In this document: piece by piece, positions 28,971 to 36,426 of the stretch
Position numbering within the stretch: position 1 is the first letter of the stretch
Layout: every line of letters starts with the position of its first letter
Assembly: GCF_000302595.1 (NCBI RefSeq)
Contig: NZ_JH947127.1
Coordinates: forward strand, 576,126-640,125
Direction: 5' to 3'
Length of the DNA stretch: 64,000 nucleotides
Origin: Pedobacter arcticus A12
GTDB taxonomy: Bacteria > Bacteroidota > Bacteroidia > Sphingobacteriales > Sphingobacteriaceae
The notes under the pieces: model-generated
What the model was told of the DNA's origin: nothing
Seen by the model: the letters and a program-made list of their open reading frames with translations, nothing else
Databases searched by the model: none
Translations under genes and position numbers: made by a program

Positions 28971-29440
28971 TTACTTTACAAATCGCTTAAATCCCATACA
29001 CAATCCAAAAAACAGAATCAAAATCAACAATAAAAACAGCGTTTTCTGCAGGGTTATTGAAGAAATACTTTTTTCTTCTTTAACACTTTCCACGGTTTCG
29101 CTTTGTTCATGAGTTTGGCTAAGCTTCAGATTCTTTTGTTCGCCTTGTTTTTTAGCAACGATAGCTTTAGTATCATGGATTAGGTAAAGCTGATAGTTGC
29201 CCGCATTTCCAGACAGGCCGCTATCCACTTGCCATTTAAAAGGAGCGTCTGCTTTAATCAGCAATGCCTGTTCACTGTTGATCTCTTTAAGCTGATCGTC
29301 CCAATTGAGCCATTTTTCTCTAAAGTTCTCTTGTATCTTGATTTTTTGTTGGCTTAACGAATCTATTCTTAAACGCCGTTTCTCTTTGAAAGCAGCACAA
29401 CTACTAACAACAGCAGGGCAAAAATCATCCATTTTTTCAT
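28971..29440 (-). pseudogene. Membrane-anchored protein of the CHAP cluster, apparently frameshifted in its signal peptide
   Basis: The open frame from 29432 encodes 153 aa: a polar region with PFKWQVDSGLSGNAGNYQLY, a charged linker, and a C-terminal membrane helix (LFLLLILILFFGLCMGF). Its apparent N-terminus is MDDFCPAVVSSCAAFKEK. The better start is ATG 29440: a GGAGG Shine-Dalgarno precedes it and it overlaps the CHAP stop as ATGA. That frame reads MKKWMIFALLLLVVV and then runs to a stop. Joining the two frames would give a lipoprotein signal ending VVSSC, so one base is probably lost or gained near 29400. Function unknown. Confidence 0.6.
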
Positions 29441-29982
29441 GGCCTTACCTCCTTTCCCTTTAACCAGTCGGCAAAGGCATAAATGCTTTTAACAGATCTG
29501 CGTTTTCGGTAAACACCATCGCCCTCCCTGCCACCAGCAATATTGGTATTCCCTTCTATACTAATCAACCAATCGCCTTCCCGCTTTTCCACCAGCCCAA
29601 CATGTGCAATGCGCTTTAGTTGTGGGAACCAGATTCCAAAAATGTTTCCAGGTTTTACAGTTTTGGTTTTTACTTTGGAATTGAACAGGGCTGGACTCCA
29701 CCCCGTTTTGGGCTGATTATGACCGCCTTTTTGAAATACCCAGCTTACAAAAGCGGCACACCAGGGTTGGCCCTTTTTCAAACCTACGGTAGCTAGATAG
29801 CCCTCTACCCTTTCGCCATCATTTTGACCACTTTTTTCGCGGATGCCTATTTCCCCACGGGCGATATTGATTAATTGCTGGTATTGTCTTTCTTGTACAT
29901 TTAGCAGATGGCAATCAGGCAGCCGATAGCTGCCAACAGCAGCAAAGCAAATGATGCCCAGTAAAATACGTATTGTTCCCAT
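29437..29982 (-). CDS. CHAP-domain peptidoglycan hydrolase (TIGR02594-like)
   Basis: 181 aa with an N-terminal hydrophobic segment (~3-18) that may act as a signal. The hydrolase core shows the nucleophile in QPWCAAFVSW (Cys75), the catalytic His in RIAHVGLVEK (His127) and the following EGNTN motif. Such proteins cleave peptidoglycan peptide bonds. Its 5' end overlaps the preceding membrane-protein gene by 82 bases and its stop overlaps the next ATG. The compact layout resembles a lysis or secretion cassette, but no phage structural genes are present. Confidence 0.75.
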   Translation of the reverse strand: MGTIRILLGIICFAAVGSYRLPDCHLLNVQERQYQQLINIARGEIGIREKSGQNDGERVEGYLATVGLKKGQPWCAAFVSWVFQKGGHNQPKTGWSPALFNSKVKTKTVKPGNIFGIWFPQLKRIAHVGLVEKREGDWLISIEGNTNIAGGREGDGVYRKRRSVKSIYAFADWLKGKEVRP

Positions 29983-30287
29983 AATGTTAATGTTTTAAAT
30001 TGTGAAACCAATCTATCAAAAGCTGGTAAACCCAGCCATTTGATCATCCTCTTGAAAAGATAGGTGCTCAGCAAAAGGAGCATCAGAAATACAATGATGG
30101 ATAGTAAAATCAGCGACCATATCCCGACATCTGGCAGAGCAGCCGTAGGGTCTAAAGGATAAATTAAATAAGGTATTACAAACCATAAAAGCAATAAAAC
30201 AAATAAGTATTGCTCAATAGGGTGTATGCGAAAATCAGGTAGCCAGTTTCTTAAACTGCGCCTGTTTAGGTAATTTACTGTCATCAT
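29901..30287 (-). CDS. Small membrane protein of the CHAP cluster
   Basis: 128 aa with three hydrophobic segments (~27-45, ~55-76 and ~106-127) and a basic N-terminus (NYLNRRSLRNWLPDFRIHP). I do not recognise the family. Its 3' end overlaps the CHAP gene by 82 bases and its start overlaps the end of the upstream gene by 4 bases. A holin-like or export role beside a hydrolase is possible but only inferred from position. Confidence 0.55.
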   Translation of the reverse strand: MMTVNYLNRRSLRNWLPDFRIHPIEQYLFVLLLLWFVIPYLIYPLDPTAALPDVGIWSLILLSIIVFLMLLLLSTYLFKRMIKWLGLPAFDRLVSQFKTLTLWEQYVFYWASFALLLLAAIGCLIAIC

Positions 30288-30901
30288 TTTTTTGTTTTTT
30301 TAAGGGGTAATCGATATTCCCTGTTACCTTCCCAAGCTTCTGCTATGCATGCTAAAAAGGTATCCAATATTTTTTCTCTAAGTTTTACAATTTGCACTTC
30401 TGGTAGCTTAGCTGCCTTCAATAGGTTCATTTTTAGTGGAGAGCAACGCTTCTTAAGCATACGACTAAATGCTGTTGGCTTTGCAAAACCGATAAGCATA
30501 GAATTATAGCAGAAGTTAAACGGCACATGCTCTTCTTCCAGAAATAGGCTGATGTCTTTTCTGATCAACATCAGGAAACCGTTGTGTTCGCTGATCAATG
30601 GTCGAAGCTTTTTCTTGAATCGATGTACCACCATTCGATAAGTAATTAATCCCATCTTTATGGCTTTGCTGTTAGCTATTCTCTCCTTTAACAGCACTGC
30701 CTCCCCTTCACCCGTCATTGCGAAGCCCGAAGTGTGTGCCTTGTGTGAAGCGGGCTGTGGCAATCCCCGTGTTAATAGCTTTTTGCTGAATTGACCGATA
30801 GCTTTAAGCCTTTTGCTTTCTGCTTTTAGCCTAAAAAAGCCTTCTGCTTTCTGCTTAAAAAAAGCCAAAGCAGTGGCAATAGCATGTATATTTTGCTTCA
30901 T
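30284..30901 (-). CDS. Hypothetical protein carrying an embedded repeat
   Basis: 205 aa, strongly basic. The C-terminal ~130 residues (NSKAIKMGLITYRMVVHRF onward) look like a normal coding sequence. Residues ~10-43 are a Lys/Phe/Glu low-complexity stretch (FFKQKAEGFFRLKAESKRLK), and ~44-65 (GLPQPASHKAHTSGFAMTG) come from a dispersed intergenic repeat. The true N-terminus may be downstream, or the gene has absorbed repeats. It heads the four-gene leftward cluster. No function assigned. Confidence 0.5.
   Translation of the reverse strand: MKQNIHAIATALAFFKQKAEGFFRLKAESKRLKAIGQFSKKLLTRGLPQPASHKAHTSGFAMTGEGEAVLLKERIANSKAIKMGLITYRMVVHRFKKKLRPLISEHNGFLMLIRKDISLFLEEEHVPFNFCYNSMLIGFAKPTAFSRMLKKRCSPLKMNLLKAAKLPEVQIVKLREKILDTFLACIAEAWEGNREYRLPLKKTKK
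30712..30771. repeat. Dispersed CGTCATTGCGAAG-type repeat inside a reading frame
   Basis: CACCCGTCATTGCGAAGCCC and the following GAAGCGGGCTGTGGCAATCC are G/C-rich and resemble short intergenic repeats widespread in Bacteroidota genomes. Here the repeat is in frame with the 205-aa ORF on the minus strand. Confidence 0.5.
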
Positions 30902-31159
30902 TTTAAATCTATTTTTACCGTGTATAAAAAGAAAACAGCACCTTAAAAAGGCTTAAAAAGAGCAGGGAACTTAATTAACAGCTATTACTAATAAGCATAA
31001 AGAACGAAAGACTCCCTGCCCGATTTCTTTAATCTGGAGGGCAAATTTTTAAAGAAAACAATTGTTTTTGCCCATTGCACCAATGGTACATCCATGCTAA
31101 AATGGATAGGGACTTTTGAGAATGTAGTTGAATAATTTTCATTGCTCGTATAGATTTAC

Positions 31160-31363
31160 GAGTCTTGTGGGTATTGCTAGAAACTATAAAAGTGGGTTTC
31201 TACCTACCATAACTCCATTTAGTTTCTCACGCCCTATGTTGATACGGATTTACAGCAGAAACCCACTCCTATTCTGTAATGCTAAAATAACATTAAAGTA
31301 ATAAGGAATGGGTACAACTCTGCTGTCCTGCATCAACGGCGTGAGAATGGAGTTGCAAGACTC
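31160..31363. repeat. Large imperfect inverted repeat, possible structured RNA or recombination site
   Basis: GAGTCTTG (31160-31167) faces CAAGACTC (31356-31363). Inside, ACTCCATT, TCTCACGCC, GTTGAT and CAGCAGA on the left arm (31210-31260) pair in order with the right arm (31310-31355). A competing perfect hairpin is AGTGGGTTTCT (31190-31200) with AGAAACCCACT (31256-31266). The whole 31.0-31.4 kb stretch has no plausible reading frame and no reverse transcriptase nearby. Function unknown. Confidence 0.6.
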
Positions 31364-31406
31364 TTATTTATACCTATTTACGTATTACTCAAATATAGTA
31401 TTAAAA

Positions 31407-31438
31407 TTAAATTGTTGCAAGTTCTTGTAACAATTTAA
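31407..31438. promoter_or_regulatory. Palindromic operator in front of the XRE gene
   Basis: TTAAATTGTTGCAAG and CTTGTAACAATTTAA are inverted repeats of 15 bases (one mismatch) separated by TT. The palindrome ends 25 bases before the ATG of the XRE regulator, which suggests autorepression. Confidence 0.65.
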
Positions 31439-31463
31439 TTTATAAAAATCCTTGTCTTTAGAC

Positions 31464-31688
31464 ATGAATGAAGCAAGAGACAAAGTAAGATTAACTAATT
31501 TTGGAGATAATCTTAGAAAGATTAGAGAAAAACTAAATTTAAGTCAAGATGAAGTGGTTGCTAACTGTGACGTTACAAAGGGAAATCTAAGTAATATAGA
31601 AAATGGAAAAAAGGATTTTCATTTTACAACTTTACTGGAAATAGCAAAGGGATTAGGTGTAGAGGCTAAAGATTTATTGAATTTTTAA
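31464..31688 (+). CDS. XRE-family HTH regulator
   Basis: 74 aa consisting almost only of an HTH_3 domain: NLRKIREKLNLSQDEVVANC and KGNLSNIENGKKDFHFTTLL. ATG 31464 is preferred over the TTG at 31452. It resembles small regulators of restriction-modification, prophage or integrated elements. It is probably autoregulated through the palindrome upstream. No obvious target gene is adjacent; the next frame is a truncated second HTH gene. Confidence 0.8.
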   Translation: MNEARDKVRLTNFGDNLRKIREKLNLSQDEVVANCDVTKGNLSNIENGKKDFHFTTLLEIAKGLGVEAKDLLNF

Positions 31689-31758
31689 TATCACTTGAGT
31701 TTAGCTCAACTCACTAAATTCAAGCATAAACATATAATACATTTTTTTAGGAGTAGAT

Positions 31759-31890
31759 ATGAAAGAGTCTCTCTTAACTCTAATAGAACAGTTTATAATA
31801 GATTTCATTTTGAAATTAAGAAATGAGAGAAAGCTTAGTCAGGAAGATATTGGGTTTATTTTAGGTGTTAAACAGTCCTTCGAGATTTAG
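31759..31890 (+). pseudogene. Truncated XRE-type HTH gene fragment
   Basis: The 43-residue frame MKESLLTLIEQFIIDFILKL..NERKLSQEDIGFILGVKQSF has the first half of an HTH domain and then stops abruptly. The next bases belong to an OB-fold gene fragment, so the junction is a recombination scar. Confidence 0.6.
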
Positions 31891-32010
31891 TGATACCCCA
31901 GAAACGTTTTTAAAAGGTAAAAAATTGTGGTAAGTGGGAAGGTAATTGAGTATAAGAGTAAACCGGAGGTTATTGTTACGGAGCCGAGGCAGATTACAGT
32001 TTTAGAATAA
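31890..32010 (+). pseudogene. OB-fold gene, 3' fragment (copy 1)
   Basis: The end of the gene is recognisable: TPETFLKG and KVIEYKSKPEVIVTEPRQIT followed by TAA. The same sequence appears, better preserved, at 36427-36677. A base is missing after AAAAAATTGTGG. No start remains. The family is a small nucleic-acid-binding-type OB-fold protein common in Bacteroidota. Confidence 0.65.
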
Positions 32011-32075
32011 ATTACCACCATGTTTATATAAATGGATAATTACGAACAATTAGTACCTGACGTTAGGTGGTAATT

Positions 32076-32531
32076 ATGTCTGAAACTCCAAATTTTGAGG
32101 CATTCCAAAATCATATCGTACCGAAAACGCAGCTTAACGCTAGTGTTCAAGAACCAATAATAAAATACTACAATATTACCAAACAACTTATTATTTATAG
32201 CTATTTTGAATATGAATTTCTAACTGTTGCATTAAGGGAAAGTTTATTATTAATGGAACTTACATTGAATGTTTATTACGAAAAAGTAAATGGGATAGAG
32301 TGTAAGTTAATGCTAGCTAAAAGCTTAAAATGGTTCAAAGAAAACAAATTTATTAAAGATGAAGAAGGAGCCAGAGTATTAGATTTAATTCGTTTGATAA
32401 GAAATCATCATATGCATCCATCTAAACATATTATAAATCCTCCATCAGTTGTCGATATTATTGATTTAATCATCGTTTGGATAAACAAACTCGATAAGAG
32501 AGTAAATAAACAACATCCAAATCTTCTATAG
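32076..32531 (+). CDS. HEPN-like hypothetical protein 1
   Basis: 151 aa from ATG 32076 (a GTG three codons upstream is possible). All-helical by composition. LIRLIRNHHMHPSKH contains R-N-H-H-M-H, an RX4H motif as found in the ribonuclease site of HEPN domains. No other domain is visible. It precedes a second RX4H protein by 40 bases. HEPN toxins act in toxin-antitoxin and abortive-infection systems; that role here is inferred from motif and context only. Confidence 0.55.
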   Translation: MSETPNFEAFQNHIVPKTQLNASVQEPIIKYYNITKQLIIYSYFEYEFLTVALRESLLLMELTLNVYYEKVNGIECKLMLAKSLKWFKENKFIKDEEGARVLDLIRLIRNHHMHPSKHIINPPSVVDIIDLIIVWINKLDKRVNKQHPNLL

Positions 32532-32571
32532 TTTATAATAATAAAAGTTCGTCACTTCTAAATATCGTTGT

Positions 32572-33336
32572 GTGAGTAGAAAGGAAGAGATGGATTATGT
32601 TAATAATCCATTTTCAATTAATCTAATAACGTCGCTATCCAAATCAATTAACGATTTGGATAAACGGCAAGGCTTTATATTGGGCGAGAATAACCATCAT
32701 TTATTGAACCCAGAAGAGAAGTATATATCATACGTTTCAAAAGTACATTCCAACCTCATTGAAGTAAATAATCAAATATCATATATAAGAATTTTTTTAA
32801 TGCGATACCCGTTCAAACAGCATTATAAAAAAAACAATATTTCTGAACTGGAATATATACAATATCACATGGAAGTTCTTTTTCATAAAACTCATACAGT
32901 ATTGGAAATCATGAAACTTTTAGTAAACAAAGTTTATGATTTAAAAATCCCTGAAAAAGATTGCAACTGGCTTAACATGTGTAAATACATTAATAGAAAA
33001 GAATTATGCATGAAGTATATTGATTCTTACTACAAAACCTTTGAGAATATTATTGATTCCCGTCATCTTAGCTCTCATAGAGGTTTATTCTTTGACAATC
33101 AAAAAGACAACATAGAAATTGATATGGGCTTTAGTCTTTATAAATTTGAAGGTTATGAAGTAGATGAGGAACTAAAAATGATATTTCCTTTGCGCTTTAT
33201 TGAATTCGAAATTAAAAGATATAAAAAATCGAGAGTCGAATTGGTAGAAAAGATAATATTGCATAAGAACAAAATTTTGAAAGAATTCCTAAGCTCATTG
33301 CAATTAGAATTTCAACGACAAAAATCTAATAAATAA
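32572..33336 (+). CDS. HEPN-like hypothetical protein 2
   Basis: 254 aa, helical, from GTG 32572; the ATG at 32590 is an alternative. IIDSRHLSSHRGLFF (~162-176) has R-H-L-S-S-H, again an RX4H motif, placed after two long helices as in larger HEPN proteins. The C-terminal ~50 residues are Lys/Glu-rich and helical. It follows HEPN-like protein 1 on the same strand and may form a pair with it. The function is not established. Confidence 0.52.
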   Translation: MSRKEEMDYVNNPFSINLITSLSKSINDLDKRQGFILGENNHHLLNPEEKYISYVSKVHSNLIEVNNQISYIRIFLMRYPFKQHYKKNNISELEYIQYHMEVLFHKTHTVLEIMKLLVNKVYDLKIPEKDCNWLNMCKYINRKELCMKYIDSYYKTFENIIDSRHLSSHRGLFFDNQKDNIEIDMGFSLYKFEGYEVDEELKMIFPLRFIEFEIKRYKKSRVELVEKIILHKNKILKEFLSSLQLEFQRQKSNK

Positions 33337-33416
33337 AAAAAAACACTGTACGTAGGCTTAAGCAAAGCGTGACTACGGATTAGTTAATAGAAAGGAGTTT
33401 ACAACTCCCTTATACT

Positions 33417-33445
33417 GAAAATGTAACGTAAAAAATCTATCTTAG
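33417..33445. repeat. 29-bp sequence shared with 40966-40994
   Basis: GAAAATGTAACGTAAAAAAT plus CTATCTTAG matches the second copy at 26 of 29 positions. Here it lies just upstream of the 5' fragment of the OB-fold gene, so it may be that gene's leader region. Confidence 0.55.
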
Positions 33446-33448
33446 TTT

Positions 33449-33640
33449 ATGAGAGAAATTATTGTCATTTCCTATTAGCGGCTTTTGCTCTCCCTTCTTT
33501 TATCATGCTTCGCCTCCGCTCAGCCTGACAACGACTCAGAAAAGCATTACAGATAGCATTCCTTGCAAAAGAAGCTAACCAACACTATAATGAGAGCGTT
33601 AAAATTTATGGTGTAGTTAGCGGTGGGTGTATTAGCCATA
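33449..33640 (+). pseudogene. OB-fold gene, 5' fragment (copy 2)
   Basis: In pieces across frames one can read a signal-peptide-like start, then ITDSIPCKEANQHYNESVKI and YGVVSGG. YGVVSGG lines up with YGTVSDG at the start of the 3' fragment at 36427. At least two frameshifts or stops are present. After this the similarity to an OB-fold gene ends. The fragment faces the NTase-HTH-ATPase operon. Confidence 0.6.
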
Positions 33641-33728
33641 TTGAAATAGTTAAATTAATATGAATTCAGAAAATTAAAATTATTACAAAATACTACCTAA
33701 TGAATAATATTTACATTAAACAAATAGC

Positions 33729-33750
33729 ATTACAACAAAATAGTTGTAAT
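33729..33750. promoter_or_regulatory. Perfect 22-bp palindrome, likely operator
   Basis: ATTACAAC, a 6-base spacer AAAATA, and GTTGTAAT form a perfect inverted repeat. It ends 25 bases before the ATG of the DUF6932-type gene. The HTH protein encoded second in the operon is the natural candidate to bind it. Confidence 0.7.
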
Positions 33751-33775
33751 ATTGTGATAGAAAATAATAACTGGT

Positions 33776-34243
33776 ATGCATATTGTATTTGATAAAGACA
33801 CAGGTTTGCTAATACCAGGTGAATATAAATTGTCTATTAAAGAATTTGAAAAGGAGTTTGTAACTAATGAAGAAAGACGAATTATATTCAAGGGTTTCCA
33901 AAAGTTAATAAAAATTTTTACCGCCATTGAATGTGAGTATCTCTACGCTGATGGTAGTTTTGTAACAAAAAAACCTTTTCCTAGCGATATAGATGTTTGT
34001 TGGCATATGCATAATGAAAGTAGTAAAAGAGATCAACAATTGGAAGCATTACTTAAAATCTGTCCACCACTCTTTTTTCTAAACAAAATAGAAAATCGAG
34101 AATATATTCAAAAAGAATTCTGTGCAGATGTTTTTCCTGCAAACACAAAAGAAAGAGATTCTGGATTACTGTTCAAAGATTTTTTCCAGAAAGATAAACA
34201 CACAGATGAGCCAAAGGGCATTATAGTTATTGACTTATTATGA
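33776..34243 (+). CDS. DUF6932-type nucleotidyltransferase-fold protein
   Basis: 155 aa. ADGSFVTKKPFPSDIDVCW (~58-76) has the G-S motif (Gly60-Ser61) followed by D-I-D (Asp71, Asp73), the metal-binding pattern of the nucleotidyltransferase fold seen in MNT-like antitoxins and in DUF6932 proteins. The C-terminus is short. The last four bases overlap the next gene (ATGA), so the pair is co-translated. It may modify a partner protein or a small molecule; the substrate is unknown. First gene of a three-gene operon behind a palindrome. Confidence 0.68.
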   Translation: MHIVFDKDTGLLIPGEYKLSIKEFEKEFVTNEERRIIFKGFQKLIKIFTAIECEYLYADGSFVTKKPFPSDIDVCWHMHNESSKRDQQLEALLKICPPLFFLNKIENREYIQKEFCADVFPANTKERDSGLLFKDFFQKDKHTDEPKGIIVIDLL

Positions 34244-34758
34244 TCAAAAACAATAAACAAAAAATATTAACTGAGGAAAGAGTTTCAGAACTCATAAAAG
34301 TAAGGAGTAAAACTGAAGCTAGTAAAGAAATAAGCAAAATAGAAAAACTATATACCCTTAATTCTTTTGATGGGATGATTGCGAACTTGCAAGAAGAACT
34401 TGAAGAATATAAAACATTAAAAGAGGGTAATCTTAAAATTTTAGAAGCAAAAAACTTAAAAGAACTACCTCAACTTATTATTAAAGCAAGAATAGCACAG
34501 GGAATTTCTCAAACAGATTTAGGTAAAAGACTCGATATTCAAGCGCAACAGATTCAAAGATATGAAGCAAACGATTATCAAACTATTTCTTTTGATAGGT
34601 TGCTCCAAATTGCCAAAATCCTAGGAATATGTGTTCGTTTTGAGAATACGATTGTAATAGGATCAGGACCGAAATTTGACATACCAGAAAATATTACTGA
34701 AGATGATATTAAAAATGCAGAGAGAATTATTAGACAAAAATGTTCTCTTGTTATATAA
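34240..34758 (+). CDS. HTH (XRE-type) protein of the NTase operon
   Basis: 172 aa. The N-terminal ~65 residues are charged helices likely to form a coiled coil (LQEELEEYKTLKEGN). The HTH domain is at ~84-128 (RIAQGISQTDLGKRLDIQAQ, QIQRYEANDYQTISFDRLLQ, IAKILG). A short C-terminal tail follows. It overlaps the nucleotidyltransferase gene by 4 bases and ends 3 bases before the ATPase gene. The architecture resembles HigA-type antitoxins and is a candidate autoregulator of the operon. Confidence 0.72.
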   Translation: MIKNNKQKILTEERVSELIKVRSKTEASKEISKIEKLYTLNSFDGMIANLQEELEEYKTLKEGNLKILEAKNLKELPQLIIKARIAQGISQTDLGKRLDIQAQQIQRYEANDYQTISFDRLLQIAKILGICVRFENTIVIGSGPKFDIPENITEDDIKNAERIIRQKCSLVI

Positions 34759-34761
34759 ATC

Positions 34762-36378
34762 ATGAAGACAATAACATTCTATTCATATAAGGGAGGTGTA
34801 GGTAGATCTCTTGCTTTAAGTAATATTGCCATTAAACTATCTCAGCTGAAGAAAAAAATCTTTGTAATTGACTTTGACTTAGAAGCTCCTGGTCTTCAAT
34901 TTAAATTTGATGAAGATTATAATTTAAATAAGAACGAAAGCAAAAAAGGTTTGGTAGACTATATATATAGTTTTGCAAATGAGAATATAATACCTAACAA
35001 ACTTTCTGAATATACAGATATTTTAGAAGCTAGAAATATTAACGATAATGATATTCACTTTTTGGCCGCTGGAGACTTTGAGAACAATGATTATTGGCGT
35101 AAACTAGCAACTACCAAGTGGTCTCAATTATTCTATTCTCATAATTCTTATGGTATCCGTTTCTTCTTAGATCTTAAAGCAAAAATAGAAAAGGAATTTG
35201 CGCCAGATTTTTTACTAATAGATTCCCGCACTGGAATTACTGATATTTCAGGCATCACCTTAAAAATATTTGCGGACGAAATTGTCGTATTAGCAGTAAA
35301 CAATAGGGAAAACTTATTTGGTACAAAAAAAATATTAACGAGTTTAACTGCTCCTGAAAATGAATTGTTAAACCATAGCCCTAAAATCCATATTGTTCTT
35401 ACTCGCCTACCCTTCCCGGAAAAAGTTGAGGATAAATCTGAAGAATTTCTCATTTTAAAACGTTGGGAAAAAGAAATCCAGACGGTGAGTATGGAGAAAG
35501 TAAAGGATATTACGATTATTCATACTGACAAACAAATTCATCAAAAAGAAATTGTCAAAATTGGTGAAACGGGTAAAACCAATACTATTACCTATGATTA
35601 TTTAAAACTCTTTGAAAAGCTTTTTCGAGGCACCCCTATTACTGAAACTGACAATCATTTTGAAACCATTAAAGAAGCCGAATATTTATTTAATAAGGCT
35701 CTTACAGAAAATGATACATTATTAAAATTAGAACTCTTAAACAAAGCAATTGACCTTGACCCCACAAGATATGAATATTTTAAAGAGCGAGGACAAATTT
35801 ACTATTCCTCACAGAACTTAGAAAAATCATTTTCCGATTTCCATAAAGCTTTAGAAATCAAGCCTAATGACCCTATATTAATGCTTTATCTAGGGAATCT
35901 TTACTATAATAAGCGTGATTATAAGGAAACTTTAAAATATTTAAACAAATTACACATTCCAATTGAGTTAACATATCTTTTGAAGGGACTGAGTTTAAAC
36001 AACTTAGGTAAAACAGAAATGGCAAAAAAAACCATTTCTGAGGGAATTGAAAATTTCCCTAATAGTGCTCTACTTTACAATTTAAGAGCGAATATATTAC
36101 GTAAAGACAAAAAATATGCTGATGCACTAAATGATATCTACAAAGCAATAGAAATTGAGCCAAACAGAGGACTTTTATTTGCCACACTTGCTGAAATTTC
36201 ACTTGAACAGGATAAAAAAGAGGATTTCTATTTAAACCTTAATTTGGCATTATCTAAAAATTTAACAGCTGCTGAACTGAATACTGCAAAAACAGTTTAT
36301 GAAAAGGTGAAAGATGAAATAAAGTTTTTAGATCTCTTAGAGAAATATCAAATTAGACTTGAGGATATATTAAAATAA
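34762..36378 (+). CDS. KGGVGR-motif ParA/MinD-like ATPase with C-terminal TPRs
   Basis: 538 aa. The N-terminal ~290 residues are a SIMIBI ATPase: deviant Walker A YKGGVGRS (Lys10, Arg15 in place of the usual Lys), A' motif FVIDFDLEAPG (~34-44) and Walker B LLIDSRTG (Asp154). The rest, ~300-510, is about five TPRs (ALTENDTLLKLELLNKAIDL, RGQIYYSSQNLEKSFSDF, YADALNDIYKAIEIEPN). Arg-variant KGGVGR ATPases are a recognised family of uncertain role. It begins 3 bases after the HTH gene; the TPR part suggests a protein-recognition role. Confidence 0.8.
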   Translation: MKTITFYSYKGGVGRSLALSNIAIKLSQLKKKIFVIDFDLEAPGLQFKFDEDYNLNKNESKKGLVDYIYSFANENIIPNKLSEYTDILEARNINDNDIHFLAAGDFENNDYWRKLATTKWSQLFYSHNSYGIRFFLDLKAKIEKEFAPDFLLIDSRTGITDISGITLKIFADEIVVLAVNNRENLFGTKKILTSLTAPENELLNHSPKIHIVLTRLPFPEKVEDKSEEFLILKRWEKEIQTVSMEKVKDITIIHTDKQIHQKEIVKIGETGKTNTITYDYLKLFEKLFRGTPITETDNHFETIKEAEYLFNKALTENDTLLKLELLNKAIDLDPTRYEYFKERGQIYYSSQNLEKSFSDFHKALEIKPNDPILMLYLGNLYYNKRDYKETLKYLNKLHIPIELTYLLKGLSLNNLGKTEMAKKTISEGIENFPNSALLYNLRANILRKDKKYADALNDIYKAIEIEPNRGLLFATLAEISLEQDKKEDFYLNLNLALSKNLTAAELNTAKTVYEKVKDEIKFLDLLEKYQIRLEDILK

Positions 36379-36426
36379 TTCCTGTTTTGACAACTATAGC
36401 ATTTACCCTTCGTTGGTGCCACATTT

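Noticed and set aside
31160-31363. Retron or group II intron RNA
   Set aside because: The region folds in theory, but no reverse transcriptase gene lies in the window, so neither can be supported.
32076-34243. Canonical HEPN-MNT toxin-antitoxin pair
   Set aside because: The HEPN-like genes and the NTase are separate units 440 bases apart, split by an OB-fold fragment and a palindrome. The NTase is coupled to an HTH gene instead.
34762-36378. Chromosome or plasmid partition ParA
   Set aside because: No ParB gene or parS-like repeats adjoin, the Walker A has Arg for Lys, and a long TPR part is fused.
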